Of a stretch of DNA of 64,000 nt, positions 43,364-51,770 are shown one piece after another. A program made the translations under genes and the position numbers. The notes under the pieces were generated by a model. It made no database searches, was not told the origin of the DNA, and worked only from the letters and a program-made list of their open reading frames with translations. Each line of letters begins with the position of its first letter. The stretch's first letter is position 1. Origin of the DNA: Paraburkholderia panacisoli (GTDB lineage Bacteria; Pseudomonadota; Gammaproteobacteria; Burkholderiales; Burkholderiaceae); NCBI RefSeq assembly GCF_008369935.1, contig NZ_VTUZ01000004.1, positions 248,001-312,000 of the forward strand. Reading direction: 5' to 3'.

Positions 43364-44470
43364 ATGAGACTACCTGTAAAACTCGTGGCAACTCTGGTGG
43401 TGGCGAGTCCTCTCGCATACGGTCAAACCAGCGTGACGCTATATGGACGTCTCGACGGCGGCATCGAATACCTGAATCACATCAACGACGGCGCGGGCGG
43501 CAGTGCGAGCCGCTGGCGCGCCGAAGGCGGCAACTGGGGCACCAGCATGCTGGGCCTCAAGGGCAATGAAGAACTGGGCGGCGGGCTCCATGCAATCTTC
43601 AATCTGGAAACCGGTCTGCAAATCATGGACGGCACGACGAGCGGCGGACGGCTCTGGTCGCGGCGCGCGTTCGTCGGCTTGAAGAGCGACCAGTGGGGCA
43701 CGCTGCAGGCCGGACGTAATCTCTTCATCGACAGCGACGGCGTATGGGAATTCGATCCGTTCGTGCAGCAGGCGTTTGCGTCGGCGTCGCTCGTGCGTGG
43801 GCGCAACTGGCAGCAGACTAACAACAACGTCGAATATAAGAGCCCGGTGTTCTGGGGCTTCGACGTGCAGGGGCAGTACTCGTTCGGCAATCAGCTGGGC
43901 GCGTTCAACAGCGGCGCGCCGGGTGAGTTCGGCCGCTCGGACGGCATCATGCTGACCTATCACTCGCCGCTGTTCGACGTGCGCGGCATCTACGACGAAC
44001 TGCGCGACAGCAACGGCCACTTCAGCAATATCTTCCAGGCGTCGCGCGAATTTTTCGTCGGCGCGAACGTGCATTTCGACGCGGTGAAGATCCAGGGCGC
44101 GTTTACGCATTACTCGGCGCCGGACTCGCCGGCCGGCGTGGCCGACACCGCCGATCACTACTGGCTCGGCGCCACGTACAACGTGCAGTCGCGCTGGGCG
44201 GTGACGGCCGGCGGCTATTACATCCACGTCGGCGACGGCGGAGGCGACGCTGCGCACGATCCGTCCGGGCACGCGATGATGTATGTGCTTGGCACGACCT
44301 ACAACCTGTCGAAGCGCACCTTCCTGTACGGCACGGTGGGCTACGTGCGCAACGCGAGCAGTTCGAATTTCTCGCTCGAAGCGTCGCCGCGCGATTCGAC
44401 GAGTAACACGAATCCTCTGGTCGGCGAGTCGCAAACCGGCGCTTATGTCGGGATGATGCATCAGTTCTGA
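43364..44470 (+). CDS. Outer-membrane porin (Gram-negative trimeric porin, OmpC/Omp38-like)
   Basis: A 368-residue general diffusion porin of the betaproteobacterial type. The signal peptide MRLPVKLVATLVVASPLAYG is followed by the mature start QTSVTLYGRLDGGIEYLNH. Alternating-residue strands run throughout (for example SRRAFVGLKSDQWGTLQAGR), and the protein ends in Phe (GAYVGMMHQF), as needed for outer-membrane assembly. The ATG at 43364 is chosen over the earlier open frame because it begins the signal peptide. Confidence 0.93.
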   Translation: MRLPVKLVATLVVASPLAYGQTSVTLYGRLDGGIEYLNHINDGAGGSASRWRAEGGNWGTSMLGLKGNEELGGGLHAIFNLETGLQIMDGTTSGGRLWSRRAFVGLKSDQWGTLQAGRNLFIDSDGVWEFDPFVQQAFASASLVRGRNWQQTNNNVEYKSPVFWGFDVQGQYSFGNQLGAFNSGAPGEFGRSDGIMLTYHSPLFDVRGIYDELRDSNGHFSNIFQASREFFVGANVHFDAVKIQGAFTHYSAPDSPAGVADTADHYWLGATYNVQSRWAVTAGGYYIHVGDGGGDAAHDPSGHAMMYVLGTTYNLSKRTFLYGTVGYVRNASSSNFSLEASPRDSTSNTNPLVGESQTGAYVGMMHQF

Positions 44471-44649
44471 TGCGTCGTTGCCGGCCTTGGCAGCGGTGCG
44501 AGCCAGGCAGCATCGGCATGGGCAGTATCGATAACGGGGTCCCGAGTCACGCGCGTGGCAGCCGGAACAGCAATACCCCGCATGTCCCGTAATGCGCGTT
44601 GAAGAAAGCGCCTTGCTTGGGATAAAACGATTGATTCCACAAGACTCTC
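44471..44649. other. Region after the porin gene
   Basis: No gene or clear terminator seen. It leads into the cytochrome c remnant; upstream haem-binding sequence of that gene is not recognisable here. Confidence 0.35.
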
Positions 44650-44853
44650 ATGGCGAATTCCCCAAAGGGACTTGGGCAGGTGATTCTGCATGGCGTGCGC
44701 TGTACGACGAAGGGCAGCGACGTCGGCGTGCCGGCCTTCGCCACGCAATTGAACGATGCGCAGACCGCCGCCCTCACCCATTGCGTGACGACACAATTCG
44801 GTAATCCGTCCGCAGCACGAGTGACTAACAAGGGTGTTGCGAAGCTGCGCTGA
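44650..44853 (+). pseudogene. C-terminal remnant of a cytochrome c (alcohol dehydrogenase cytochrome subunit-like)
   Basis: The frame encodes ANSPKGLGQVILHGV and then VPAFATQLNDAQTAALTHCV followed by TTQFGNPSAARVT. This is the last third of the class I cytochrome domain found in multihaem cytochromes of membrane alcohol/aldehyde dehydrogenases. No CxxCH haem site precedes it in any frame, so the gene is 5'-truncated. The expected axial methionine before PAF appears replaced by valine (DVGVPAFA). It lies at the left edge of a less GC-rich segment carrying the subtilase. Confidence 0.6.
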
Positions 44854-45046
44854 GCGAGTTGGTGTGCGCGGGATTGGAGCAGGGCGTTTGCCATGCAACG
44901 GACCCACGCGTTGCGGGCATGAGAGCTTCTATTGCCCGATGCGCTGATCCAAAAAATCGCAAAGTCATGGACTCCAGGCGCTCCTCATTGCTTGTGCGGG
45001 CTATCCCAGCGCACCGATGTAAAACGGCGTACGTCACCTCAAGAAG

Positions 45047-45075
45047 AAGCGCGAGCAATCGCGCTTTTTGCTTTT
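45047..45075 (+). terminator. Strong rho-independent terminator without an assigned gene
   Basis: AAGCGCGA (45047-45054), loop GCAA, TCGCGCTT (45059-45066), then TTTGCTTTTTC. On the plus strand the nearest upstream gene is the degenerate cytochrome remnant. It could end that transcript or an unseen small RNA. Confidence 0.75.
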
Positions 45076-45145
45076 TCAATGCGCGTCGCATCAAACTTCT
45101 GGTCCGGCTGAATCTTCCCAGGCAAGAAAAAGAAAACGCCTACTG

Positions 45146-45194
45146 CTTAGCCCGCTCGAGCTAAGTAGGCTATTGTTTAGCTCATTTGAGCTAA
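45146..45194. promoter_or_regulatory. Tandem palindromes upstream of the subtilase gene
   Basis: Two related dyads with centres 30 bp apart. The first, 45146-45165, has arms CTTAGC/GCTAAG. The second, 45177-45194, is perfect: TTAGCTCA-TT-TGAGCTAA. Each is followed by a similar AAGTnGGC tail, so the whole unit of about 30 bp is repeated. Spacing near three helical turns fits two protein dimers on one DNA face. The site is 120-170 bp before the subtilase ATG. Confidence 0.5.
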
Positions 45195-45316
45195 GTTGGC
45201 CATTTGCTTATGGAAGATTAGGTGCACCAGGTTGCACTGACTCGCAACCATTGACGGTGCGTGATCCTTCGTAAAAGAGCTATGGCTTTCCAATGCGGTA
45301 AAGAAGGACAAGAAAA

Positions 45317-47503
45317 ATGCAGACGAAGAAACGTGATACGGGTTGGGGCGTTTCCCAGCCAGGTTATGCCCGGATCGGCACTTTATGGTTGAAAGTAACA
45401 CGGCGTCGCATCCATGCTGCTGGCCGTTGTTTGTTTTCGATAGCATTTCTGGCGTGTGCAATAAGTCGGCCTGTAGCGGCACAGACACCGACACCACCAG
45501 ATGTAGCAGAGGCTGCTAGAGCTGCATCGTCATCTACCGTCCAGCTGCGATCCGCGTTAAAGATGAACACGCAAAATCTCGACCCGCAAGTGACCCACGA
45601 CCGCTTCATCATCAAGTACCGGAATGGGACCGCAGAAGGCCGTTCTCCCACAGCGGTCCAATCAAAACTTGACCGGTTTGGAAATGCATTCCCCTCAAAG
45701 GCACGCCATTCACGCCGCTTGGGTGCTGGGGCAGACGTCGTAATAACGGCACGCAAGCTGAACGCCAGGGAAGCCAGAGCGTTTATGCGCGCGATTGCGT
45801 CGGACCCCGATGTCGAATATGTAGAACCAGACCGGGAGATGTCCATACAGCTGGTTCCGAATGACCCGGAATATGCCAGGCAATGGGCGCCGAAATCGGA
45901 CCCGACTAGCAAAAGCATCGGGATACGCGCAGAAGGAGCATGGGATCTTGCGAATGGACATGGCGTCGTGATGGCACTCGTTGACATGGGTGTGACTCAA
46001 CATAGCGACCTGACTGCCAACGTCTTGCCGGGTTACGGTTTCATGGGAGATAACTCGGGGGGAGACGGCACGGAGCCTGGCATCATCACGGGAGACAACT
46101 GTACGTCGGTCATTTGGCACGGTACGCACGTCGCCGGCATCATGGGTGCAATGACCAACAACGGCAATGGCATAGCTGGCATTGCTCCCGGGGCCAGGAT
46201 CGTGCCGGTACGCGCAATGGATGCGTGCGGCAGAGGGTCTATGTCTAATGTTGCCGAGGGTATTGTGTGGGCTGCAGGCGGTAGTGTCCCGGGCGCACCC
46301 GTCAATCCTTACCCAGCGAAGGTTATCAACGTGAGCGTCAGCGCAGGCGGCACCTGTGATCGGACTTTGCAAAGCGCAATCGACGATGCCACCAGCCGCG
46401 GTGCGATTGTTGTCGCAGCCGCCGGAAACGACAATAGAGATGTATCGAGTTCCACTCCCGCCAACTGTCGCAATGTCATCAGCGTCGCCGGGACCAGCCT
46501 GGGCGGGAGATACAACCAGTCGAACTATGGGGAGATGATTGATATTGCCGCCCCTGGCCAGGACATCTGGTCCACCTATAACAGCGGGACCAAACAGCCA
46601 GTAGCGGAGTCGTACTCATACATGAGCGGGACGTCGATGGCGGCGCCGCACGTCACAGGTGTTGCTGCGCTGGTTCAGTCGATTGCCCCCAAATCCCTGA
46701 CAGTCGCGGAAATGCGTAACCTTCTGCAGTTGACTGTCCAACCCTTCGCCACCGGCCAACCGGACCAATACATTGGGCCGGGCATTCTCGATGCAAACGC
46801 GGCGGTCATTGCGGCCAGAGCGGGAAAGCTACCTGTAGCGGCGGATTTCAATTGCTCACAAAGCCAGGATTCGATGCAGGTGACTTGCACCGACCTGTCT
46901 ACCGCCAGGGGAGGAGTGCCAATCAAGACCTGGGCGTGGAATCTCGGCATTGGCGCTGCTGATACCGTAAGCACGAAATCAAGCAGTCCGGTATGGAACT
47001 ATGACTTGCCTGGCGTTTATAAAATTAGTTTGACGGTGACTGACAACAATGGGGTCGTGAGCAAGTACACGCGGCCGTTCGAGGTTAAAGCGCCAGCGGT
47101 CACTGATCTCACCAACGATTACGGCCCGGTCAGGTTTCCAATGACACCGGATCAGACGCTCTATTTCATGGTCACGATTCCGGCTGGCCCACATTCGATG
47201 ATGATGGTCGGTCCTGACGGCACGCCTAACCGGGTAGGCTGGAAAGATTTGACCTTTACTCTTACGCCGGATGGGGCCAGCGACACCGCAACGTTGTCTG
47301 TCCGATCCAACTCTATAAACATGGCCAGTCCAGACTGTACTGCCTCTATGGCGCAGCGCACACCGGCCAAATGCACTATCCCGCTGCCGGGCTCTGGAGG
47401 GAATTTTTACGCAATGGTAAAGCCATCGACGGCGATTAACGCATCCATCGTATTCGCAGCTACTAATTGGCAAACGTCGGATGTCTTGACTAACGGTTAC
47501 TAA
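45317..47503 (+). CDS. Secreted S8 (subtilisin-like) serine protease with PKD-like and C-terminal domains
   Basis: A 728-residue exported protease. The signal segment is at about residues 35-55 after a long basic N-terminus (cleavage near PVAAQ). A propeptide of the inhibitor I9 type covers about 90-175. The S8 catalytic domain (about 200-500) has Asp223 (MALVDMGV), His268 (WHGTHVAGIMGA), oxyanion Asn371 (AAAGND) and Ser440 (GTSMAAPHVTG). A PKD-like domain is at about 505-592 and a C-terminal beta domain at about 600-728. Cysteine pairs suggest disulfides. Codons end in A or T more often than in flanking genes, suggesting transfer. Tandem palindromes lie upstream, and a TPR glycosyltransferase follows 56 bp later. 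Confidence 0.92.
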   Translation: MQTKKRDTGWGVSQPGYARIGTLWLKVTRRRIHAAGRCLFSIAFLACAISRPVAAQTPTPPDVAEAARAASSSTVQLRSALKMNTQNLDPQVTHDRFIIKYRNGTAEGRSPTAVQSKLDRFGNAFPSKARHSRRLGAGADVVITARKLNAREARAFMRAIASDPDVEYVEPDREMSIQLVPNDPEYARQWAPKSDPTSKSIGIRAEGAWDLANGHGVVMALVDMGVTQHSDLTANVLPGYGFMGDNSGGDGTEPGIITGDNCTSVIWHGTHVAGIMGAMTNNGNGIAGIAPGARIVPVRAMDACGRGSMSNVAEGIVWAAGGSVPGAPVNPYPAKVINVSVSAGGTCDRTLQSAIDDATSRGAIVVAAAGNDNRDVSSSTPANCRNVISVAGTSLGGRYNQSNYGEMIDIAAPGQDIWSTYNSGTKQPVAESYSYMSGTSMAAPHVTGVAALVQSIAPKSLTVAEMRNLLQLTVQPFATGQPDQYIGPGILDANAAVIAARAGKLPVAADFNCSQSQDSMQVTCTDLSTARGGVPIKTWAWNLGIGAADTVSTKSSSPVWNYDLPGVYKISLTVTDNNGVVSKYTRPFEVKAPAVTDLTNDYGPVRFPMTPDQTLYFMVTIPAGPHSMMMVGPDGTPNRVGWKDLTFTLTPDGASDTATLSVRSNSINMASPDCTASMAQRTPAKCTIPLPGSGGNFYAMVKPSTAINASIVFAATNWQTSDVLTNGY

Positions 47504-47559
47504 GACTACGTTAGCCATCTGAAAAGATGGGCACATTCAACTAGAACTGTTCATGCACG

Positions 47560-49389
47560 ATGCGATCTCTTATGTACGATGACGAAATGCACATAGACGC
47601 GCTTGTTGCGCGAGCTGATATGCACTTTTCTTCACTGCGTATGACAGAAGCGGCTGCGTGTTATCGGATGGTTTTGGCTGTGCGCCCGTTCAATGAGCAT
47701 GTGCTGCATCGCATGGGCCTCACTTGTGTTCATCTGAACGATCTGGACCAGGCACGCGCCTATATAGATGGGGCGCTGCAGGTCGCCCCTCACCGGGCTG
47801 ATTTATGGGAGCACGCGGGTCTGCTCGCTGCGTTGAACAGTCAGTTCGGATCTGCTGAGACGTACTATCTGCGCGCGCTCGGACTAGCGGGGGATAGCGC
47901 CAGCTTGCACAGAAATCTCGCCGACCGCCTGCGGCAGTCGGGCCGTTTTGGCGAAGCAATAATGCACTACGAGAAATCCCTCGAAATAGAGCCAGGATTA
48001 AGGCACGCCAGTCGCGCGCTTGCCGGGATCAATGCAGAACTCGGCAACGTCGATAAGGCCGTGGTCTACTGGATGCGCACCTGGTTGCTCCAGCCAGCGG
48101 CATCGAAAGATGACCTTGACAGCATTGTGGCGATCACCGATAGCAGTCACGTCGCGACACTCGACAAAACCATCCGTGAGATTAGAACCCGCTTTTCAGA
48201 CGATACCGCCGCCATAAACGCAGTTGTATATGTGCTGATTAAAAGCCACCGTTATGAGGAAGCGTTCGCAGCAGCCCAGCAGGGACTCGCCGTTGACCAA
48301 TATGATGCGGTCCTGTGTCAAAACGCGGCATGGGCACTCAGGACGCTGGGGAGGGTCGCAGAGTGTCGAGCGTACAGTCAGAAGGCCGCGTTGGCGTTGC
48401 CTGATAATCCGGTGGTGCAATACCGCTACTCGGGCGTGCTGCTTTGTCTTGGCGAATTTGAGGAAGGCTGGCGGCGACACAAGTCGTTTTACGAGATTCC
48501 GGAGAATCGCGTGGTAATGGCCTGGCCTGATTTCCCCGAATGGAAGGGTGAGTCAGTCTCCGGATGCCAGTTCCTGCTTGTCGGCGAGCAGGGGCTTGGG
48601 GATCAGATACAGTTCCTTCGGTTTGCGCAGTGGCTGTACCTGCGGGGGGCCACCGTGGATGTTCTCGTCGACACGCCAATAGCGGCCCTGGCGACGTCCA
48701 TGAGCGGAGTGCGACACGTGTTCACCGCCATGCCGCCCGGCCCTTACGATTACTGGTGTCATATGTTCAGCGTGCCGGAGCATATGAAACTCGATCTGCC
48801 CATGCTTCCCGTAGTCATGCCGTATCTCGCTCCGAACCCGACGAAGGTGCGCTATTGGCAGGCCAGCATCGAAGCCGTTTCAGCACGGGGGGCGTCGGCA
48901 GGAAAACGACGAATTGGCATCGTATGGGCGGGCGATCCTCGCCCGGCTCTTGATCGTTTCCGTTCTATCCAGTTCGACAAGTTGAACGCGGTATTTGCTC
49001 TACCGGATATCACCTGGTTTTCGGTTCAAAAGGGCGCGAAAGAACGTGAAACCGAAGGACTAGCGCGGCAGTTTGACGTGCACACGCTGGGACCGGGCAT
49101 CTGTGACTTCACCGATACCCTTGCAATATTGCACGCTCTCGACCTGCTGATCACTGTCGATACATCGGTCGCACATCTGGCGGGGGCCGCGGGCTTGCCT
49201 GTGTGGGTGCTTGTCCCCGCATACACGGACTGGCGATGGATGACCGAAAGAAAGGATACTCCCTGGTATCCGTCGATGCGGCTATTCCGTCAGCGCAATC
49301 TGGGCGAATGGGACACGGTTATCGAAGAAGTGCGCAACGCATTGCAGGAATGGTGCGCCGTTCGAAGCGACGCCACGATGAATTCATGA
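47560..49389 (+). CDS. TPR-repeat protein with glycosyltransferase-like C-terminal domain
   Basis: A 609-residue cytosolic protein. Residues about 10-290 are tetratricopeptide repeats (for example AETYYLRALGLAGDSASLHRN and GEAIMHYEKSLEIEPGL). Residues about 310-595 resemble the GT-B C-terminal half of GT9/GT41-like transferases: GEQGLGDQIQFLRFA, RRIGIVWAGDPRP, and DLLITVDTSVAHLAGAAGLPVWVL. Such TPR-GT proteins are often encoded beside large surface or secreted proteins and may glycosylate them. Here it follows the subtilase by 56 bp, so that protease is the obvious candidate (inference). The start is uncertain among three nearby ATGs (47560, 47572, 47587). A strong stem-loop follows the stop. 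Confidence 0.85.
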   Translation: MRSLMYDDEMHIDALVARADMHFSSLRMTEAAACYRMVLAVRPFNEHVLHRMGLTCVHLNDLDQARAYIDGALQVAPHRADLWEHAGLLAALNSQFGSAETYYLRALGLAGDSASLHRNLADRLRQSGRFGEAIMHYEKSLEIEPGLRHASRALAGINAELGNVDKAVVYWMRTWLLQPAASKDDLDSIVAITDSSHVATLDKTIREIRTRFSDDTAAINAVVYVLIKSHRYEEAFAAAQQGLAVDQYDAVLCQNAAWALRTLGRVAECRAYSQKAALALPDNPVVQYRYSGVLLCLGEFEEGWRRHKSFYEIPENRVVMAWPDFPEWKGESVSGCQFLLVGEQGLGDQIQFLRFAQWLYLRGATVDVLVDTPIAALATSMSGVRHVFTAMPPGPYDYWCHMFSVPEHMKLDLPMLPVVMPYLAPNPTKVRYWQASIEAVSARGASAGKRRIGIVWAGDPRPALDRFRSIQFDKLNAVFALPDITWFSVQKGAKERETEGLARQFDVHTLGPGICDFTDTLAILHALDLLITVDTSVAHLAGAAGLPVWVLVPAYTDWRWMTERKDTPWYPSMRLFRQRNLGEWDTVIEEVRNALQEWCAVRSDATMNS

Positions 49390-49409
49390 TGTAGCGTATG
49401 GCTCTGAAT

Positions 49410-49440
49410 GCGGCGGTCTTCCTGGACCGCCGCCTTCTTT
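49410..49440 (+). terminator. Terminator after the TPR glycosyltransferase
   Basis: A nine-base stem GCGGCGGTC (49410-49418) with GACCGCCGC (49425-49433), six-base loop, then CTTCTTT. It lies 20 bases after the stop codon. Confidence 0.8.
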
Positions 49441-49486
49441 ACACGCGCTCGACGCCGGCGTTTTTTTGAGTGCCCCTTCGGGGTCG

Positions 49487-49959
49487 TCAGGCCGCGACCT
49501 GTTCGTCGGCTCCAGTCGATTTGCGCAGCCGCACCGGTATCGACGTCGACGCCGGCACCAGGCTCTCTTTCGCGTGATGCGACAGCGGGAAGCCCATCAC
49601 GCAGCCGCGCGGAATATCGAATGCATGAACCCGCCGGCCGTCTATCTCGCGCGTCACGCCGTCGTCCGAAGCCGTCGACACGCACACCGCGTCGCCTTCC
49701 GCGAAGCCGAGGCGCGTCATGCGTCCTCATGCAGCAGCACATCGCGTGTGCCGTGCACGCCGCGAAAGCGATCGTCCAGGCCGTAGACCGTGGTGTTGAA
49801 CTGGCTGTCGCCGCGCGCGGTCATCAGACGCAGCACGTCCGGGCCGGTGGGTGGCATGTCGGGGTCTTCATCGAGCGTGTCGGGCGCGATGAAATTCGCC
49901 TTGCCGTTCTTGGTCTTCCATTTGCGCTCGCGCGCCGGCTCACGCTGGAGCGTCCGCAA
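49487..49959 (-). pseudogene. C-terminal remnant of an FdhF/YdeP-type molybdopterin oxidoreductase
   Basis: Two adjoining frames together give the end of a formate-dehydrogenase-alpha-like protein. Upstream: NGKANFIAPDTLDEDPDMPP, MTARGDSQFNTTVYGLDDRF and RGVHGTRDVLL. Downstream: RLGFAEGDAV, HAFDIPRGCVMGFPLSHHA and SIPVRLRKS. The first frame stops at 49717, and the second is entered by a one-base shift in the segment that should read HED-x-MTRLGF. The first 600 or so residues, including the iron-sulfur and cofactor sites, are missing. The gene is therefore truncated and frameshifted. It ends close to the terminator of the TPR gene. Confidence 0.72.
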
Positions 49960-49988
49960 TTAACGGACCTGTGTATTAAATTGCGCTT

Positions 49989-50240
49989 TCAATGCGCGTC
50001 GAGCCGGTGCTCGCGCTGCCCGTGATGCCTCATGGTGTACACCGGCGGCGGCTTGGCGGGCGGATCGCCGTCGGGAGCGCGCGACGGGTTCTCGGGCTCA
50101 TCCTCGTCCGGTTGCCGATCGGGATCGACGTCCGGCAAGGGGGCGTCAGGATCGACCTCGGGTGGCGTCGGAGTATGCATGCGCCAGCGTGAGATGCGAC
50201 GTGTGCCGATGGCGCGAGGGGAGGTGGTCGATAAATTCAT
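49989..50240 (-). CDS. Small proline/aspartate-rich hypothetical protein
   Basis: An 83-residue protein without a known family. The N-terminus is basic and Ser/Arg-rich; the middle is acidic and Pro-rich (PPEVDPDAPLPDVDPDRQPD), probably disordered; the end is His-rich (RHHGQREHRLDAH). GGAGACAGCG before the ATG at 50240 is a good ribosome site. There is no membrane segment. It belongs to a group of very small genes between 50 and 51.7 kb that may be stress-related, but nothing proves this. Confidence 0.55.
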   Translation of the reverse strand: MNLSTTSPRAIGTRRISRWRMHTPTPPEVDPDAPLPDVDPDRQPDEDEPENPSRAPDGDPPAKPPPVYTMRHHGQREHRLDAH

Positions 50241-50479
50241 CGCTGTCTCCGTATGGGGATTTCGTCTTCTTCAAATGAACGCAACCCCCATGCCTCTAGC
50301 CCTCGTGCCTGCGCGCAGCACTGCGTAAGTGGCCGCAAGATAAGCCGCTAAGCAACGGGCTGGCGTCGTGTGGAACGGCTATTGCTCGGAGCCGGCAAGC
50401 GCATACGCAAAGCCGCTTCTGCAATGCGCATCGCACACGACACATCACGCACTGACCGTGCAGGGACGAGGGAACACAC

Positions 50480-50725
50480 ATGGCGCGACATAAGGCCGAC
50501 GTTGCTGACGATGACTTCGAGATTTACGCCAGCTATCACGGAACAGGCGACGGCCGTTACGTAGGTGGACTGAAGGTTGTCAGGAAAGCGGACAGGAGAA
50601 TCCTGTTTCCGTTCGATGGCGCACCCCAGATCGGGCCCTACGCGACCGCCGACGAGGCACGGCAGGCCGCGATCGACTATGGGCGCGAGATCGTCGCTGC
50701 GGATCGCGCGGCGCCCGAAAAGTGA
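50480..50725 (+). CDS. Small hypothetical protein (Burkholderia-type DUF)
   Basis: An 81-residue, apparently soluble protein. The pattern DDFEIYASYHGTGDGRYVGG followed by LKVVRKADRRILFPFDG and a helical end (ATADEARQAAIDYGREIVAA) looks like a compact beta-sheet plus helix. I recall close relatives as conserved hypothetical proteins of Burkholderia (possibly DUF6723), without known function. GAGGGAACACAC before the ATG supports the start. Confidence 0.72.
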   Translation: MARHKADVADDDFEIYASYHGTGDGRYVGGLKVVRKADRRILFPFDGAPQIGPYATADEARQAAIDYGREIVAADRAAPEK

Positions 50726-50803
50726 TGGAGATGAGCAATCGCACAGCGCCGATGCGCGGCGGGAACGTGCCGCGCGACAAAGCTCGATCGGCAGCGCTGC
50801 TTC

Positions 50804-51040
50804 TCAGGGCCTGCCGCCGAGCGACGGCGAGATCGTGGTGCCGCGGCCAGGATCGTCAGGGTGTTGACCGGGCGCCGTGGGCCGCGCTGACAGGGGCGGA
50901 TGCGCGCGATAGCAGCGGTCGATCGATGTGTCGGCGAGGCAGCGTTGGAATGCATCGGCGTCGTTTTCTTGCGCGAACTTGTATAGGGTCCGCTCAACCT
51001 GGACTTCGGTGTCCGATATGCGAATCGTCGTGATCGTCAT
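50804..51040 (-). CDS. Small hypothetical protein
   Basis: A 78-residue protein with no recognised family. The first 40 residues look structured (TTIRISDTEVQVERTLYKFA, then QENDADAFQRCLADTSI); the rest is Pro/Gly-rich and probably disordered. AAGGAGAACGTC before the ATG at 51040 is an excellent ribosome site, which is the main argument that the gene is real. The open frame continues upstream to 51502 but without coding character there. Confidence 0.6.
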   Translation of the reverse strand: MTITTIRISDTEVQVERTLYKFAQENDADAFQRCLADTSIDRCYRAHPPLSARPTAPGQHPDDPGRGTTISPSLGGRP

Positions 51041-51216
51041 GACGTTCTCCTTTTTACAAAACGTGGGCCAGACCTTCATTACCGGGCTCGCAACGGCCAT
51101 GCCCAGCGCGCCGCGCTCGCGCCTGCGCCGCTGGCGAAGGGCGATCGAGCCGCCGATTGGCGTACAGGGACCGGATGTTGCTGCATCGAAGGAATGCTTA
51201 TTCGAAGGAGAGCGCC

Positions 51217-51480
51217 ATGCAGGACACCGAACGCGGTAAGAACGGCGACAAGCCGGACGTCTCGCCGGAAACGAGGGCGCGCAACAAGCCGAGCGGGACG
51301 CATTACGTCGAGCCGAGCCCGCTGGGCATCGAGCCGGTCGAGCAGACCGGCGTGGACGCGCAGACCAATCCGCCGCGCTCGGGCGAGCGCCCGGCGCAGA
51401 CCGCCGAAGTGCCGCTCGGCACCGGCATGCACGCCGAGCCGCCGGGTGGTGGCGGACGCGAATCGCAACGCAAGGGTTGA
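51217..51480 (+). CDS. Small hydrophilic, disordered hypothetical protein
   Basis: An 87-residue protein rich in Gly, Pro, Glu and Arg (MQDTERGKNGDKPDVSPETR at the start, GMHAEPPGGGGRESQ near the end). There is no predicted fold, signal or helix of note. GAAGGAGAGCGCC before the ATG supports the start. It resembles small hydrophilic stress-type proteins of Burkholderia by composition only. The zinc-motif peptide gene follows 48 bp later on the same strand. Confidence 0.6.
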   Translation: MQDTERGKNGDKPDVSPETRARNKPSGTHYVEPSPLGIEPVEQTGVDAQTNPPRSGERPAQTAEVPLGTGMHAEPPGGGGRESQRKG

Positions 51481-51528
51481 CGGCGTAGCCGCGCTTGATC
51501 ACGAGTTAGAAACCGAACGGAGAGACAT

Positions 51529-51699
51529 ATGCAACAGGACAATGAAGCACGGAATCCCGGCCACGAAGCGCCACCGGCCGCGCCGGGTATCGGCGCAGAT
51601 GCCTGCGCCGCGTGCCACGGCACAGGCAAGGTGGAAGGCGCGCGTTGCGCGGTGTGCGGCGGCACCGGCAAGGTGTTGCAGGGGATTGGCGGCGGTTGA
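51529..51699 (+). CDS. 56-residue DnaJ-type zinc-motif protein
   Basis: A very short gene. After a disordered N-terminus the protein has two CxxCxGxG-type units, CAACHGTGKV and CAVCGGTGKV, the zinc-binding repeat of DnaJ central domains, and then ends. Two units are enough to bind one zinc. GAACGGAGAGACAT before the ATG is a suitable ribosome site. It lies 48 bp after the disordered-protein gene and may share its transcript. It could act as a small metal- or protein-binding factor. Confidence 0.65.
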   Translation: MQQDNEARNPGHEAPPAAPGIGADACAACHGTGKVEGARCAVCGGTGKVLQGIGGG

Positions 51700-51770
51700 G
51701 TGCAGGGCGCGCAGGCCGGAGCGCGCAAGCGTGACGCAGAGTGAGCGAGACGCGCGGATGGCTGCTGAGC

